The position numbers and the translations under genes were made by a program. The notes below the pieces were generated by a model. It was given only the letters and a program-made list of their open reading frames with translations. It did no database searches and was not told the origin of the DNA. A DNA stretch of 64,000 nucleotides. It comes from Quercus robur (lineage: Eukaryota > Streptophyta > Magnoliopsida > Fagales > Fagaceae). Shown piece by piece: positions 37,430 to 46,914 of the stretch (position 1 is its first letter; every line of letters starts with the position of its first letter). The DNA lies in the NCBI RefSeq assembly GCF_932294415.1, contig NC_065543.1, positions 44,975,777 through 45,039,776 on the forward strand. The letters are read 5' to 3'.

Positions 37430-37910
37430 GACGACAAACCAAGTACTTATGACAGTTTTTATTCATCAAAACAAGGGCATTAACAACGACTTTAGTTTGT
37501 TGTAGAAAGTATTTGGTCATTTGACTTTCTTGTATGAAGTTACATTGTCGACGACAAACCAAGTAATTACGACGGCTTTTATTCGTCAAAAAAAGGTATT
37601 AACAACGGCCTTAGTTTGTCGTAGAAAGTATTTGGTCGTTTGACTTCCTCGTATGAAGTTACATTGTCGACGACAAACCAAGTAATTACAACGGCTTTTA
37701 TTTGTCAAAAAAAGGTATTAACGACGGCCTAAGTTCAACGTAGAAAGTATTTGGTCATACGACTTCCTCATATAAAGTTGTATTGTCGATGACAAATGAA
37801 ATAACTACGACGGTACTTTGTCGTCGAAACTATGCATTAACGACGGCCGAAGGTCGTCACAAAAGGTATTTGGTCGTCCAACTTCCTCGTATGAAGTTGA
37901 ATCTATAACG
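37430..37910. repeat. Subterminal repeats of about 120 bp in the right arm of the CACTA element
   Basis: A unit containing GTAGAAAGTATTTGGTC, ATGAAGTTACATTGTCGACG and ACGGCTTTTATTCGTC repeats about four times with a period of roughly 118-122 bases. Shorter CGACGG-type motifs continue to the terminus. Such subterminal arrays are the usual binding region for the CACTA accessory protein. Confidence 0.75.
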
Positions 37911-38115
37911 GCAATTATCAAGTACTTACGACGGAGTTGTGCTGTCGAAAATGAGTGTTAGCAACGGTCTCGTCGGTAATATAGTATTACCGACAAGGCT
38001 TTTTCCGACGGCCGTCGACGGCCTTTTACCGTCGGCAATACTAATTTGCGACAGCTTTTTGTGTTGTTTCGACGAACTTTGGCCATCGCTAATAGCAATC
38101 TTTTTTGTAGTGTGA

Positions 38116-39495
38116 CATGTTTGAGTTTGACTCTTCTAACATTTAACTAGTCCCCAAGAATGATGAGATTAGTGAACTCCGAATTACAATTCATGTAATC
38201 AAAAAAACAATAGGCCTTATTTTAAAGATAAAAAACTGTCTTTACAAATCTCAAAAAGGAAATAGGAGATAAAAATTAGAACTAAAAGAAAATCATTCAA
38301 AAGGAGGTAATCAATTAAGATCATGCTATAAATTGCGCACCACCCCCCACCCCCCCTAAAAAAAAAAAAAAAAAAAAGGTAATCCTTGATCTCTTGGCAA
38401 TGCATGTTCTGAGAATTTTTTGTGTTTAATGTACATCTAAGTTATAACTATTCTCTCAACAACAACAACAAAAAGTTCTAACTAAAGGCCTATAATTTTT
38501 TTTAATTAAAAAAAATCTAACTAAAGAATGTTATGTTTAGCTGGATGGAAAATGAAAAAAAAAAGGACAGGAGATAAGAGAACGCGGAGGAAACAGCAAT
38601 TGTTTTGTGGTAAGAAAAGAGAGAACAACCATTTTTTTCACAAGCATAGCTAATTCAGTTTTGTGGGGAAGAAACATATCCACTATCCTTCTTTTTTAAG
38701 TGAGGCAGTTTTGTGAGAATCTAGCTACATGTTTGGATCACTTTTATAAAATTTGTTTTGAGTCAAACACTTTGTTAAATTTAAACAAACATTTGGTAAT
38801 TAATTAATCAAAACAGTTTTTATATGCGAGCGGCACCATTTATACAAAATTAACAATGCAAAATTCGGACCAAAAGAGAAGCTAATTGACAATGCAAAAT
38901 TATAGGTCATATAAATCTTCCAACCCACTTTTTTCTGTTTTACTTTATATTCAACCGATTATTACTTATCATGTGGTTGATTTTTTTTTTTTTTTTTTCC
39001 ATTTTAAACTTTAATTATCTTATATAAGAAAAAAATTAAATAAATACACAGTAAGTTGTGATTGGTGAAATACAAATTTTGAGATAAAAAATTTATATTT
39101 GAATGATCTCGCTGGTTCAACGCATTCCCCGCTCGATAACCTTTCCCCTTCCAAACCTCAAAAACCAACCTTCCATACAAAAACAAAGCCATGCAAAAAT
39201 AGCATGCACAAGAAAAACACAAACAGAAACAAAAAAATTCCTCTCTTTTTCTCTCATTAATATAGCAATATAACAAACCTCCCCCCCTAAAACCTCTCTC
39301 ATCCACAATACTCTTTACCTTTTTCCCAACTCTCCTTTTCCCCCAAACCCATAGATCTGCTTTCTCTTTCCTCCCAATTCCCTCCTGTGGAGGTTGCTTC
39401 ATAGAGGAAAAACCTAGAGGAAGTAGGTCTCAACTCTCAATCCCTACCACCCTTCCTCTCATTCTTTCATTCATTCATTCTTTCTTTCTTTCACC
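38116..39495. other. Intergenic and peroxidase promoter region
   Basis: AT-rich, with A/T runs near 38350 and 38982. The final 100 bases are pyrimidine-rich with CATT and CTTT repeats, typical of a 5' UTR before the peroxidase start. Open frames on the other strand (39004-39402) look like chance. Confidence 0.5.
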
Positions 39496-40491
39496 ATGGC
39501 TTTCCCTTTCCCATTCCCTTTCCCTTTACTTTTCCTTCTCTTCCTTTCCATTCCCTTCTCAGAATCCAAGCTCTCCGTCGACTACTACACAAAAACATGC
39601 CCTGATTTTGACTCCATCATGCGTGAAACTGTCACCAGCAAACAGATCAATAGCCCTACAACCGCCGCAGGCACTTTACGTCTTTTTTTCCATGACTGCA
39701 TGGTTGATGGCTGCGATGCCTCGGTCCTCATCTCCACAAACCCCTTCAACAAAGCCGAGCGTGACGCTGATATCAACCTCTCTCTCCCCGGCGACGCCTT
39801 TGATCTGGTTGTTCGTGCCAAGACCGCCCTCGAGCTCTCTTGCCCCGGCATTGTTTCCTGCGCTGATATCTTGGCTCAGGCTACGCGTGATCTTATCACC
39901 ATGGTGGGTGGCCCTTTCTACAAAATACGTTTGGGACGTAAAGATGGCTTTGAATCAAAAGCTGAACTTGTTAACGGACAAGTTCCGCAACCAAACATGT
40001 CCGTGAACCAATTGATCAAAGTTTTCGCTGCTAAAGGGTTTAGCGCACAAGAAATGGTTGCGCTAACAGGTGCACATACCATTGGATTTTCTCATTGCAA
40101 GGAATTCAGTCACAGAATCTACAATTACAGCAACACCTCCCCATCTGACCCGGAAATGTATCCTAAGTACGCTGAGGCATTGAGAAAAACTTGTTCAAAC
40201 TACCTTAAAGACCCTGGAATGTCTGCTTTCAATGATATAATGACACCAAGCAAGTTTGATAACATGTACTATCAGAATCTTCAGAGGGGATTGGGGCTCT
40301 TGGCCACCGATCATGCACTCAGTAAGCACCCTAGAACCAAGCCATTCGTAGACTTGTACGCTTCAAACCAGACTAAGTTCTTCGAGGATTTTTCACACGC
40401 AATGGAAAAGCTTAGTGTTTTTGGTATCAAGACTGGCCGGAAAGGAGAGGTGAGGCACAAGTGTGACGCTTTCAACACTCTCAAGGCATAG
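39496..40491 (+). CDS. Class III secretory peroxidase (Prx41/65-like)
   Basis: A plant class III haem peroxidase. It uses hydrogen peroxide to oxidise phenolic substrates in the cell wall or vacuole and takes part in lignification and defence. The intronless frame of 331 residues starts at an ATG in good context (CACCATGGC). Residues 1-24 (MAFPFPFPFPLLFLLFLS...) are a signal peptide. The distal site RLFFHDC has Arg62 and His66, and the proximal haem ligand is His194 in LTGAHTIGFSHC. All eight structural cysteines are present at 35, 68, 73, 116, 122, 201, 233 and 323. DILAQATRDLITMVGGP is the conserved central helix. NMS, NYS and NQT are potential glycosylation sites. The sequence recalls Arabidopsis peroxidases 41 and 65, which also lack introns; that is from memory. 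It appears intact. The next gene, at 42.4 kb, is convergent. Confidence 0.96.
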   Translation: MAFPFPFPFPLLFLLFLSIPFSESKLSVDYYTKTCPDFDSIMRETVTSKQINSPTTAAGTLRLFFHDCMVDGCDASVLISTNPFNKAERDADINLSLPGDAFDLVVRAKTALELSCPGIVSCADILAQATRDLITMVGGPFYKIRLGRKDGFESKAELVNGQVPQPNMSVNQLIKVFAAKGFSAQEMVALTGAHTIGFSHCKEFSHRIYNYSNTSPSDPEMYPKYAEALRKTCSNYLKDPGMSAFNDIMTPSKFDNMYYQNLQRGLGLLATDHALSKHPRTKPFVDLYASNQTKFFEDFSHAMEKLSVFGIKTGRKGEVRHKCDAFNTLKA

Positions 40492-42363
40492 AAATATTTG
40501 TGATTGTTTTGATTTGTATCCAGAAGAAACAGGGTTTTAAAAAAAAACAAAGGTTCTAAATTCCCTTTAACTTCATATTTTGTTTTGCTTTTTATAAGAA
40601 CCATGATAGTGATTATATTTATATGGTGATCTGATTGATGTTCTTCATGATGACATGTTCACGACAATATAATATTTGAGAATAGAAGCTTGTACTATTT
40701 TTTTAAATATAAATGTTATGTGGTTTAAGATTAATGAATGATGAAAGAAGGGAAACGATTTTCCTCTTCATCTGCAAATTAAGTGTGTTAATTGTTTGAG
40801 GTTGTAATTTTCATAGGTGAGTAAAAATAAAATTCTTAGTTTCTCAATTGAGATTCTTTCCCCCCTTTTTCCAAGTTTGTTTTCTGTTGGCTTTTGGAAG
40901 ATGGATGAGTGGAATTCAATGGGGATGCAGCACATGTTTTAAACATGCCAAGAACTTCTCGAGGTTGAAAGTTTTTCAAACATTATTGATTCATTAGTTT
41001 GCAGAATAAGTATAAAATATCTAAACTCAGATTATAACGTATGAACAAGAGAACAAAACATGACTTTGAATTTTCCGAAGGATAATTATTAGCTTACATG
41101 AATAGTAGAACGTAAAGTGTACATTGTAGGCAAAAAGATTCTTCCAAATTGTCAAATATTTGCCACTTTGGAAGAATGTGTACCATCCTTTTGCCTATCA
41201 TGTAGGCTTTACATTCTCGTATTAATGTAAACTAATAATTTTCCTTTTCCGAATTGTCTAACGCTACAATTTTTAAGAATCAAATGATGGTGAGAGAAGT
41301 TTCTCAAAAAAAAAAAAAAAAAGGAAAAAAAATGATGGCGAGAGATCCTCTTGTCAGTGGAGTTATAGGAGGAGGCAGGTGATCGTTGATTGTGGGGATC
41401 AGTTGATGATGTTGGATCTTACCATCAACGCCACTAAAGAGCACAACCTCTATGAAGACGAACTTTGAATACTTCTTGACTCAATTCGTTTAATGTTATC
41501 AGTGTTTATGCAGTGCTGTTGCCATCCACTCACGTGGCTAATTTTATTTAAAAGCGTTTTGTTTTTTATGCTGACTAATCCCAACTTAAAACAATGTTGT
41601 TTAACAAAATCACGGCAAGTTATTATCAGATTTGGACAAAATGACTGGATTAACTCAATTTGACAAAAGGATTGAATTGACATAAATTAGACCTTAGATT
41701 TTAATTTGACAACTAAAGAAAAAGTCAGTTGACTGAATGGATTCCATGAATTTATACAACATTTGAAAAAAATGTGGCAATCAAAGTTTCACTCTCAATT
41801 CAATGTAAATTGTCATGCACATTTGTATGCGGCCAAAAACACAATTGGCTCTTTTCAATAATTTTCAAGGAGAATTTGAACAAAAATGAAAGAACAGATC
41901 ATCTGCGTATCAACTAGCAACACAAGGAAGTAGTAAACAAGCAGAAAGATCCAAAATATGCATTGCAAATAGCATCCACTTTTTAAGTAGTTGAATTGCT
42001 TATGTGAATTGCTTTCTCCGCTTAAGGTAAACTACAGACATAGAACATAATCAATAGAACTGTAAATAATTTAATCTTAAATCTAATACACAATTGCTGG
42101 TTTTTCATTGTCCAAATTGATCCAATAGCAAGCAATTAATGGATTGGCATCCTGATCATATCATAGACTCGGCGAACTGTGGTAGAATCATCCATTCATG
42201 TTACATAGGGGTACAAGGTCACAAGTCATATACTCTAAATAAGGCTGAATCTAGCATCATTGATTTATTTCAAATGGGAGATTGCTTGAAAAAAGATACA
42301 TTATGATCAACTATTGTTATAATGCAGTCTCAGACTGCCTACCTAGAGACTTTCCATAATACT
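40492..42363. other. Intergenic between convergent genes
   Basis: Contains the 3' flanks of the peroxidase and zinc-finger genes and one Mutator-type MITE at 41080-41244. Otherwise nothing is recognised. Confidence 0.5.
41080..41244. mobile_element. Mutator-type MITE, fold-back, 165 bp, with an exact 9-bp duplication
   Basis: Both ends read GGA(T/A)AATTATTAG followed by YTTACAT, the right one on the other strand. Pairing continues through GTAAAG, AGGCAAAA and TTCTTCCAAA, so almost the whole element is one hairpin. An exact 9-base direct repeat TTTTCCGAA flanks it at 41071-41079 and 41245-41253, as expected for Mutator-like transposition. It has no coding capacity. Confidence 0.85.
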
Positions 42364-43161
42364 TCACCCATCTTTTTCACTTTGAGAATCATAAAAATCA
42401 AAAGGGGAGAAGGATAAGCACTGTTTAGATTTCCCAAACTGTATAGCATGCGCTTCTGGAGGAGCTGCATTGGGCAAGCCTAATCGAATACACAGACTCT
42501 GACAGCTTTTCTTTGAAACATAGGATGGCAAAGGTTTGATGACTGCTGGTTGTTCAAATCGGCCATGAGAAGCCTGAGCTATCGGCTTGAAGACACAAGA
42601 TGCACCACTGTATAAGTTTTGATCTTGATCCAAGGAATTCAAGCCAATCTGAGACTCCTTGTGGTGTGTTATATCAGGTGCACAAGAAGAAAAGTCAATG
42701 AAACATGGGGAAGAATGACCGGGAAGGAAACCACTGTGACTTTGGAGAGGTTGAAGGTAAGCATTGAAGCTAGCCCCCTCTCCCTGAAGCTGCATTAGTT
42801 TCTTCTTTAGCCTCTCGTTCTTATGGGCATTTTGGTGGCCTCCAAATGCCTGCGAGCTTGAAAACTCCTTAAGACAAAACACACATACATACCTCTTCTG
42901 TGCTGGTTCACATATTGAACTTTTCTCTTCAAAAGATTTCTCCATCCCCAACAATTCTTTGTCAGAGGACCTAACACTTCCCTGCCTTTCAAATTTTTTC
43001 ATATATTTCTCACCCTGGGCATAAGGATCCACATCAAAGCCAAATAATTTGAGCCTTTTCGCCTCCATGTGGATATCAGAAAAGAAGTCATCATTCTTGC
43101 TCCTTCTACGCAAGAGTAAGTTAGAGGCCCCAAAGTTTGTTTGCAACATATTGTTTTCCAT
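42364..43161 (-). CDS. Single C2H2 zinc-finger transcription factor (ZFP/GIS type)
   Basis: A nuclear regulator of the plant-specific C2H2 class with one finger. I start it at the ATG at 43161 (AGAGAATGG context). The open frame continues six codons further upstream but only to a TTG. The protein has 265 residues. An N-terminal KRLKLFGFDVDP block is typical of the ZFP5/6/8 and GIS group. The finger YVCVFCLKEFSSSQAFGGHQ has Cys93, Cys96, His109 and His113 and the plant QA(L/F)GGH motif, followed by a basic NERLKKKLMQ helix. Near the C terminus SLCIRLGLP resembles an LxLxL (EAR) repressor motif. Relatives act in trichome development and hormone signalling; which of these applies here is unknown. 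A TATATAAGG box lies about 50 bases upstream. Intact. Confidence 0.9.
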   Translation of the reverse strand: MENNMLQTNFGASNLLLRRRSKNDDFFSDIHMEAKRLKLFGFDVDPYAQGEKYMKKFERQGSVRSSDKELLGMEKSFEEKSSICEPAQKRYVCVFCLKEFSSSQAFGGHQNAHKNERLKKKLMQLQGEGASFNAYLQPLQSHSGFLPGHSSPCFIDFSSCAPDITHHKESQIGLNSLDQDQNLYSGASCVFKPIAQASHGRFEQPAVIKPLPSYVSKKSCQSLCIRLGLPNAAPPEAHAIQFGKSKQCLSFSPFDFYDSQSEKDG

Positions 43162-43211
43162 TCTCTCTAAAACTAACAATTTAGCATACCCCTCTAGGCC
43201 TTGAATCTTTA

Positions 43212-43220
43212 CCTTATATA
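43212..43220 (-). promoter_or_regulatory. TATA box upstream of the zinc-finger gene
   Basis: TATATAAGG on the minus strand ends about 50 bases before the ATG at 43161. If used, transcription would start at about 43180-43185, giving a very short leader. This supports 43161 as the start over anything upstream. Confidence 0.4.
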
Positions 43221-44436
43221 GAAAACTTCTTTGGGTTCACCAATATTTTACACCCAAATAGTATTATTCCATGTTAAGAACAGGATAAATGTGTTGAAAG
43301 AGTCAATCAAAGAAAATGAGTAACAAGAACAGAAGTAGGTAGCTGGCATCCATCAGAGGATTAGGACAACATTTTAACAAAGACATGCATCAAATTTTCC
43401 ATATCAAAGAGAGATTATCTTACTTTAAATGGTATATAGGCAGCTAGGCATTTTTTACATGCAAATTTGCTGAGGCATTATTAAAAGGGATTAGCCTAAA
43501 TTATTTTATTTAACACCAAAGGTCAAAAAGAAGTGGCATGCCTGCTAGAGGGAAAGCTCTGACTTCTATACTTATCTGTACCGTACTTTCAGCATGTCTA
43601 AGACTCTGAGCTTATTAATGATCACTCCTTTCATTTGTCCACATGCATGCTTATGCTAAATTCAGTAATACTGCAGCAACTTGCCTCTTCCATAATCATT
43701 TTCATAACAGTTCCTCTGCCCTCATACAACGAATGAAAACTTGGTAAACCAAAGAATTTGGAGGCGGAGTTACTGCATAAACATGGGATGATGGAAGTGG
43801 ATAATGATGTAAGCAAAACTACTAAGGTCAAAAGAAGATCTTGGCATATATGTAAACAATGCAGGAGCAATATTATATGCCCAAAAACATGGACTTAAAT
43901 AAACCCACTCATTTAGCATTTTTAATGGAGGGGATATCAAAACTGTTGCAATCGAAAATTATTTTAAATTGAGCCAACAGGAACCATCAAGACTTTTGAC
44001 ATCTTAAAAACAATTGAAATGTGTACTTACTCAATGACTTGCAAATTGCACTCTCTCATTCCTTATCAACTCACACCCACCACCCCCCCAACCCTCCCCC
44101 ACCAAAAAAAAAAAAAAATCCATTTTGTTTTTTCTTTTAGTCCAATTTCAACTTGATTTCTTAAGTTATTGAAGAAATTCAAGTAGACCCCTTAGAAACA
44201 GTTTAATAAACTCAATTTGAAATCAAACAAGGATATACTATAAAACACACAGTGAAGAAGGGTGCAGTAATGTATTGGATGTATCACTACATTTTATGTC
44301 ATATATCTTAAAGCGAACCCAATTCATCACTTCACAAAGCTTCCTTGAGATCAAACAAGGCACTCACCCCCTTGCCCAGGGTTCCTTCTTCAAAACAAAA
44401 GGAAAAGCATAATAGGATCAAGCAAGGCTTTCAACC
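43221..44436. other. Intergenic
   Basis: Upstream flank of the zinc-finger gene and 3' flank of the glycosylase gene. No further gene or repeat recognised apart from an A-run near 44104. Confidence 0.5.
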
Positions 44437-46395
44437 TTAAATTGAATTTATTAACTTGATTTCATACAAAGAGTTCTTGCAGTAATTTAACAGAGGACAA
44501 GAGATTTCATGGGGTTCCTTTCTTTGCTGCTTACCCACTTTCTTGGTGCATTTACGGCAGAGCTTACCATGGGTATACAGAAGACAGTTAAGATCAAACT
44601 TAAGTTCATTTGGGATACGTTGATTAAGATGAAGATATGTCTTGTTCCTGTCAGCCAGAGCTGGTACCCAACCAATGGCCTTTGCAATCTCAAACACCTG
44701 CACAAACATGTGAGTATGAGGAGAATCACACAGTGCCAAAGAAGTGAGAGAAATATAGTACTCACATGTGTGTCCACTGGAAAATCGTCTAGCTGAAGAT
44801 TGAACATCAAAACACAAGCCACCTATCATCCATTTTGCAATCATTAAATTCTGATGCAATTGAGGAAAAATAGATACATGGTGTGGTGCTGTGTATGTGT
44901 GGATAAAGGATAGTAACATATAGGAAGGAAAAAAATGTAAAAACCTTCTGGACCATTTCAACTACCAGTAGATGTGCACATTCTGTGTTGATCAATATGA
45001 ACAACAAAGACAACAAAATTGGAGCTGAATTGGCAATTATATAAATATAATTGAAAAAGGCATTCATACATTCCTATTTTAAATAGACAAAAGGCCACCA
45101 ATGCTCTTGATACTATGAAGGTTTCAACAGATGCAAGGATGAAGCATACAAAAGTAACACAAAGAATCACAAAAAAGATGATCACCGTTTTGGGGCCAAT
45201 TCCTTTGAATTGAGATAGCTCAGCCTTAATTTCATCAACTGACAAATCTCGCAAGTACTCCAAGCACAATTTGCCTTTTTTCTCAAGCAAACAACTCAAT
45301 ATATTCTTAATGCAAGAAGCCTTAGTTGGGGCTAAACCTCCACATCTTATGGCATTCTCTAAACATTTTGATTCAGCAGCAAGGACCTTAGACAAAACAC
45401 AAGAATCTTTCAAAAACGGAGCAAAAGTAGCCCCAATAAGCAATAAACACCCATATCCACCTCAGGATTCATTAATAACCATCAGGTCAAAGAAAATCAT
45501 GCAGCAAATTACAAATAGTCAGAAACAATAAACCATATTGTCCATTTACAACAACTATTAAAACCAATACAAAAATAACTTATTCAAGAGGACACATTTA
45601 GGTTGAGAAACTAATTGAAACGCCCACATTATCAAAATTGTTCTATAAAACACAACCCCATGAAAAATCTAGGTCCAAAAAAGTACTAACTTTTTATGAT
45701 TTATTAAGAGTTAAGACCCATCAAACTATAACTAGACTTATCAATCAAAATAAACAAAACCCATCTCAATGCAAGTCCAAAAACACACAATTCCACCTCA
45801 AAATTCAAAATTCATCAATACCCATTGCCCACCAAACCAAAACAAGTTGAAAAAATAAAAACAACAAAAAACATACGTAATTTTATGTTTCATTAAGACC
45901 CATCAAACCAAAACTAGACCATCAATCAAAATAAACAAATCCCACCTCAATGCAAGTCCAAAAACACACAATTCCACCTCAAAATTCAAAATTCATCAAT
46001 ACCCATTGCCCAACAAACCAAAACAAGACTCGAACAAGAACAAACATACATACTTCTTCCCAGGTGGGAAAAGCAGACTTGAGAGAATCAAAAGCCCTCA
46101 GAGAATTAACTTCCGTAGTGTTCTGGGAGAGCACGGTTTTAACCAAACCGTCCAAAACAGTCTCCTTGGCATCCCCATCATCGAATTGGATTTGGTTCTC
46201 GTCTCTGCGGTACTTGGCGAACTCTTTGGGGAAGCCATGGAGGGCCAAGAGGTCGTCTCGTACGGCTATGCATTCTTCTCGGGTGGGTCGAGTGTGGGTC
46301 GGATATGGGTCCTTGGTGAGTTTGGTTCCAGAGTCAGACTCAGACTGAGGCTTGTGATCAAGCTCAAGCTGCTTTCTTTTGCGGGATTTCTGCAT
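44437..46395 (-). CDS. HhH-GPD DNA glycosylase (endonuclease III-like)
   Basis: A base-excision-repair glycosylase/lyase of the endonuclease III superfamily, close to the Arabidopsis protein At3g47830 (from memory). Four exons, 46054-46395, 45186-45386, 44766-44822 and 44437-44697, have GT-AG junctions and all join in phase 0, giving 286 residues. The helix-hairpin-helix LSQFKGIGPKTVACVLMF is followed by FPVDTH. Lys180 and Asp198 are 18 residues apart, as are the catalytic Lys120 and Asp138 of E. coli Nth. C-terminal cysteines in KLCRKC and SCPLLNYC could hold an iron-sulphur cluster with altered spacing. The basic N terminus (MQKSRKRK) may direct it to the nucleus. Intron 1 contains a tandem duplication. 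The frame is intact. The exact base specificity cannot be read from the sequence. Confidence 0.9.
45703..46027. repeat. Tandem duplication of about 180 bp in glycosylase intron 1
   Basis: A segment with AAGACCCATCAAAC, CCACCTCAATGCAAGTCC and AATACCCATTGCCCA occurs at about 45703-45847 and again at 45884-46027, offset by about 182 bases. By eye the copies are more than 90 percent alike, so the duplication is fairly young. A third, shorter echo (CCACCTCAGGATTCATTAAT) lies near 45459. Confidence 0.8.
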
Positions 46396-46539
46396 TTTCT
46401 GAATGCTTTTTGTGTTTTTGGTTCAATTCAATGCTTAAGCTGAGCTTATTAGTTTGAAGCTACTTCACTTAAGATGGACTTTCCTTTTGGACATGGGCTT
46501 TTAGTGGGCTAATAAACATTGGACAGTTTTTAAACAATA

Positions 46540-46850
46540 GGATTTCTCTTTAAACCCTATACTTTAGGGGTGGTCCATAGCATCAAATTGAAATAACACC
46601 ACCGTTGTGCACCTTTGATGTGGTTGTCACTCTATAAATATAAATATTTATGAGGTGTGGGGGGTAAAGATCAGAGTTTAAGTCCTTAAAAATAAACTTC
46701 ATACACATATACACTTAGATTAAATTAGAGTAATATTTTTATCTTATATAAAATTAAAAAAAGAAAAAAAAGAAATAACACCCTCAATTTTCATGGTTTA
46801 ATTTGGACCATCCCTAAAGTACAGGGTAAAAAGGTGAAATTTCTCCAAAT
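46540..46850. mobile_element. MITE split by a SINE
   Basis: The left arm AAACCCTATACTTTAGGGG then TGGTCCATAG, and on the other strand the right arm TACCCTGTACTTTAGGGATG then GTCCAAATTAAACC, form inverted repeats of about 55-60 bases. The arms are separated by the SINE at 46601-46771; without it the MITE is only about 130 bases long. Confidence 0.7.
46601..46771 (+). mobile_element. SINE (family B) inserted in a MITE, exact 11-bp duplication
   Basis: A 171-base unit with the body TGTGGTTGTCACTCTATAAA, a degenerate B-box (GAGTTTAAGTCC), a conserved ATACACTTAGATTA segment and an A-rich tail. It is flanked by the exact direct repeat GAAATAACACC at 46590-46600 and 46772-46782. Two relatives lie at 54145-54308 (plus) and about 55650-55805 (minus). 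Confidence 0.82.
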
Positions 46851-46914
46851 CTTTTTTTGTATAAGATAATGTTGTTTTATATTTTTTTAGACACAATCTA
46901 AAAAATAATTTTGT

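Larger units (their letters stand above)
30028..38112. mobile_element. Complete 8.1-kb non-autonomous CACTA (En/Spm) transposon carrying host gene pieces
   Basis: The left end reads CACTACAAAAAAGATTGCTA and the right end on the other strand reads the same, with about 22 identical bases before divergence. It is flanked by the 3-base target duplication TGA at 30025-30027 and 38113-38115. These are the hallmarks of CACTA elements. Subterminal regions (about 30040-31060 and 37260-38110) are packed with short motifs in both orientations built on CGACGGC and CGTCG, the usual transposase-binding layout. I found no tnp2-type transposase or TnpA-like frame, so the element is probably moved in trans. 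The interior holds a 318-bp tandem array, WDR20-like exons, a valyl-tRNA synthetase exon, a MITE and an acidic terminal exon. Confidence 0.92.

Noticed and set aside
37260-38110. Possible CRISPR-like array
   Set aside because: The regularly spaced repeats are CACTA subterminal repeats in a plant genome.
39004-39402. 132-codon minus-strand frame before the peroxidase
   Set aside because: It is antisense to the peroxidase leader. Its composition is low-complexity and it shows no domain.
43162-43179. Six extra N-terminal codons on the zinc-finger frame
   Set aside because: The upstream end is TTG, not ATG, and a TATA box sits just upstream.
44437-44961. 174-codon minus-strand frame
   Set aside because: It runs through an intron of the glycosylase gene; only 44437-44697 is exon.
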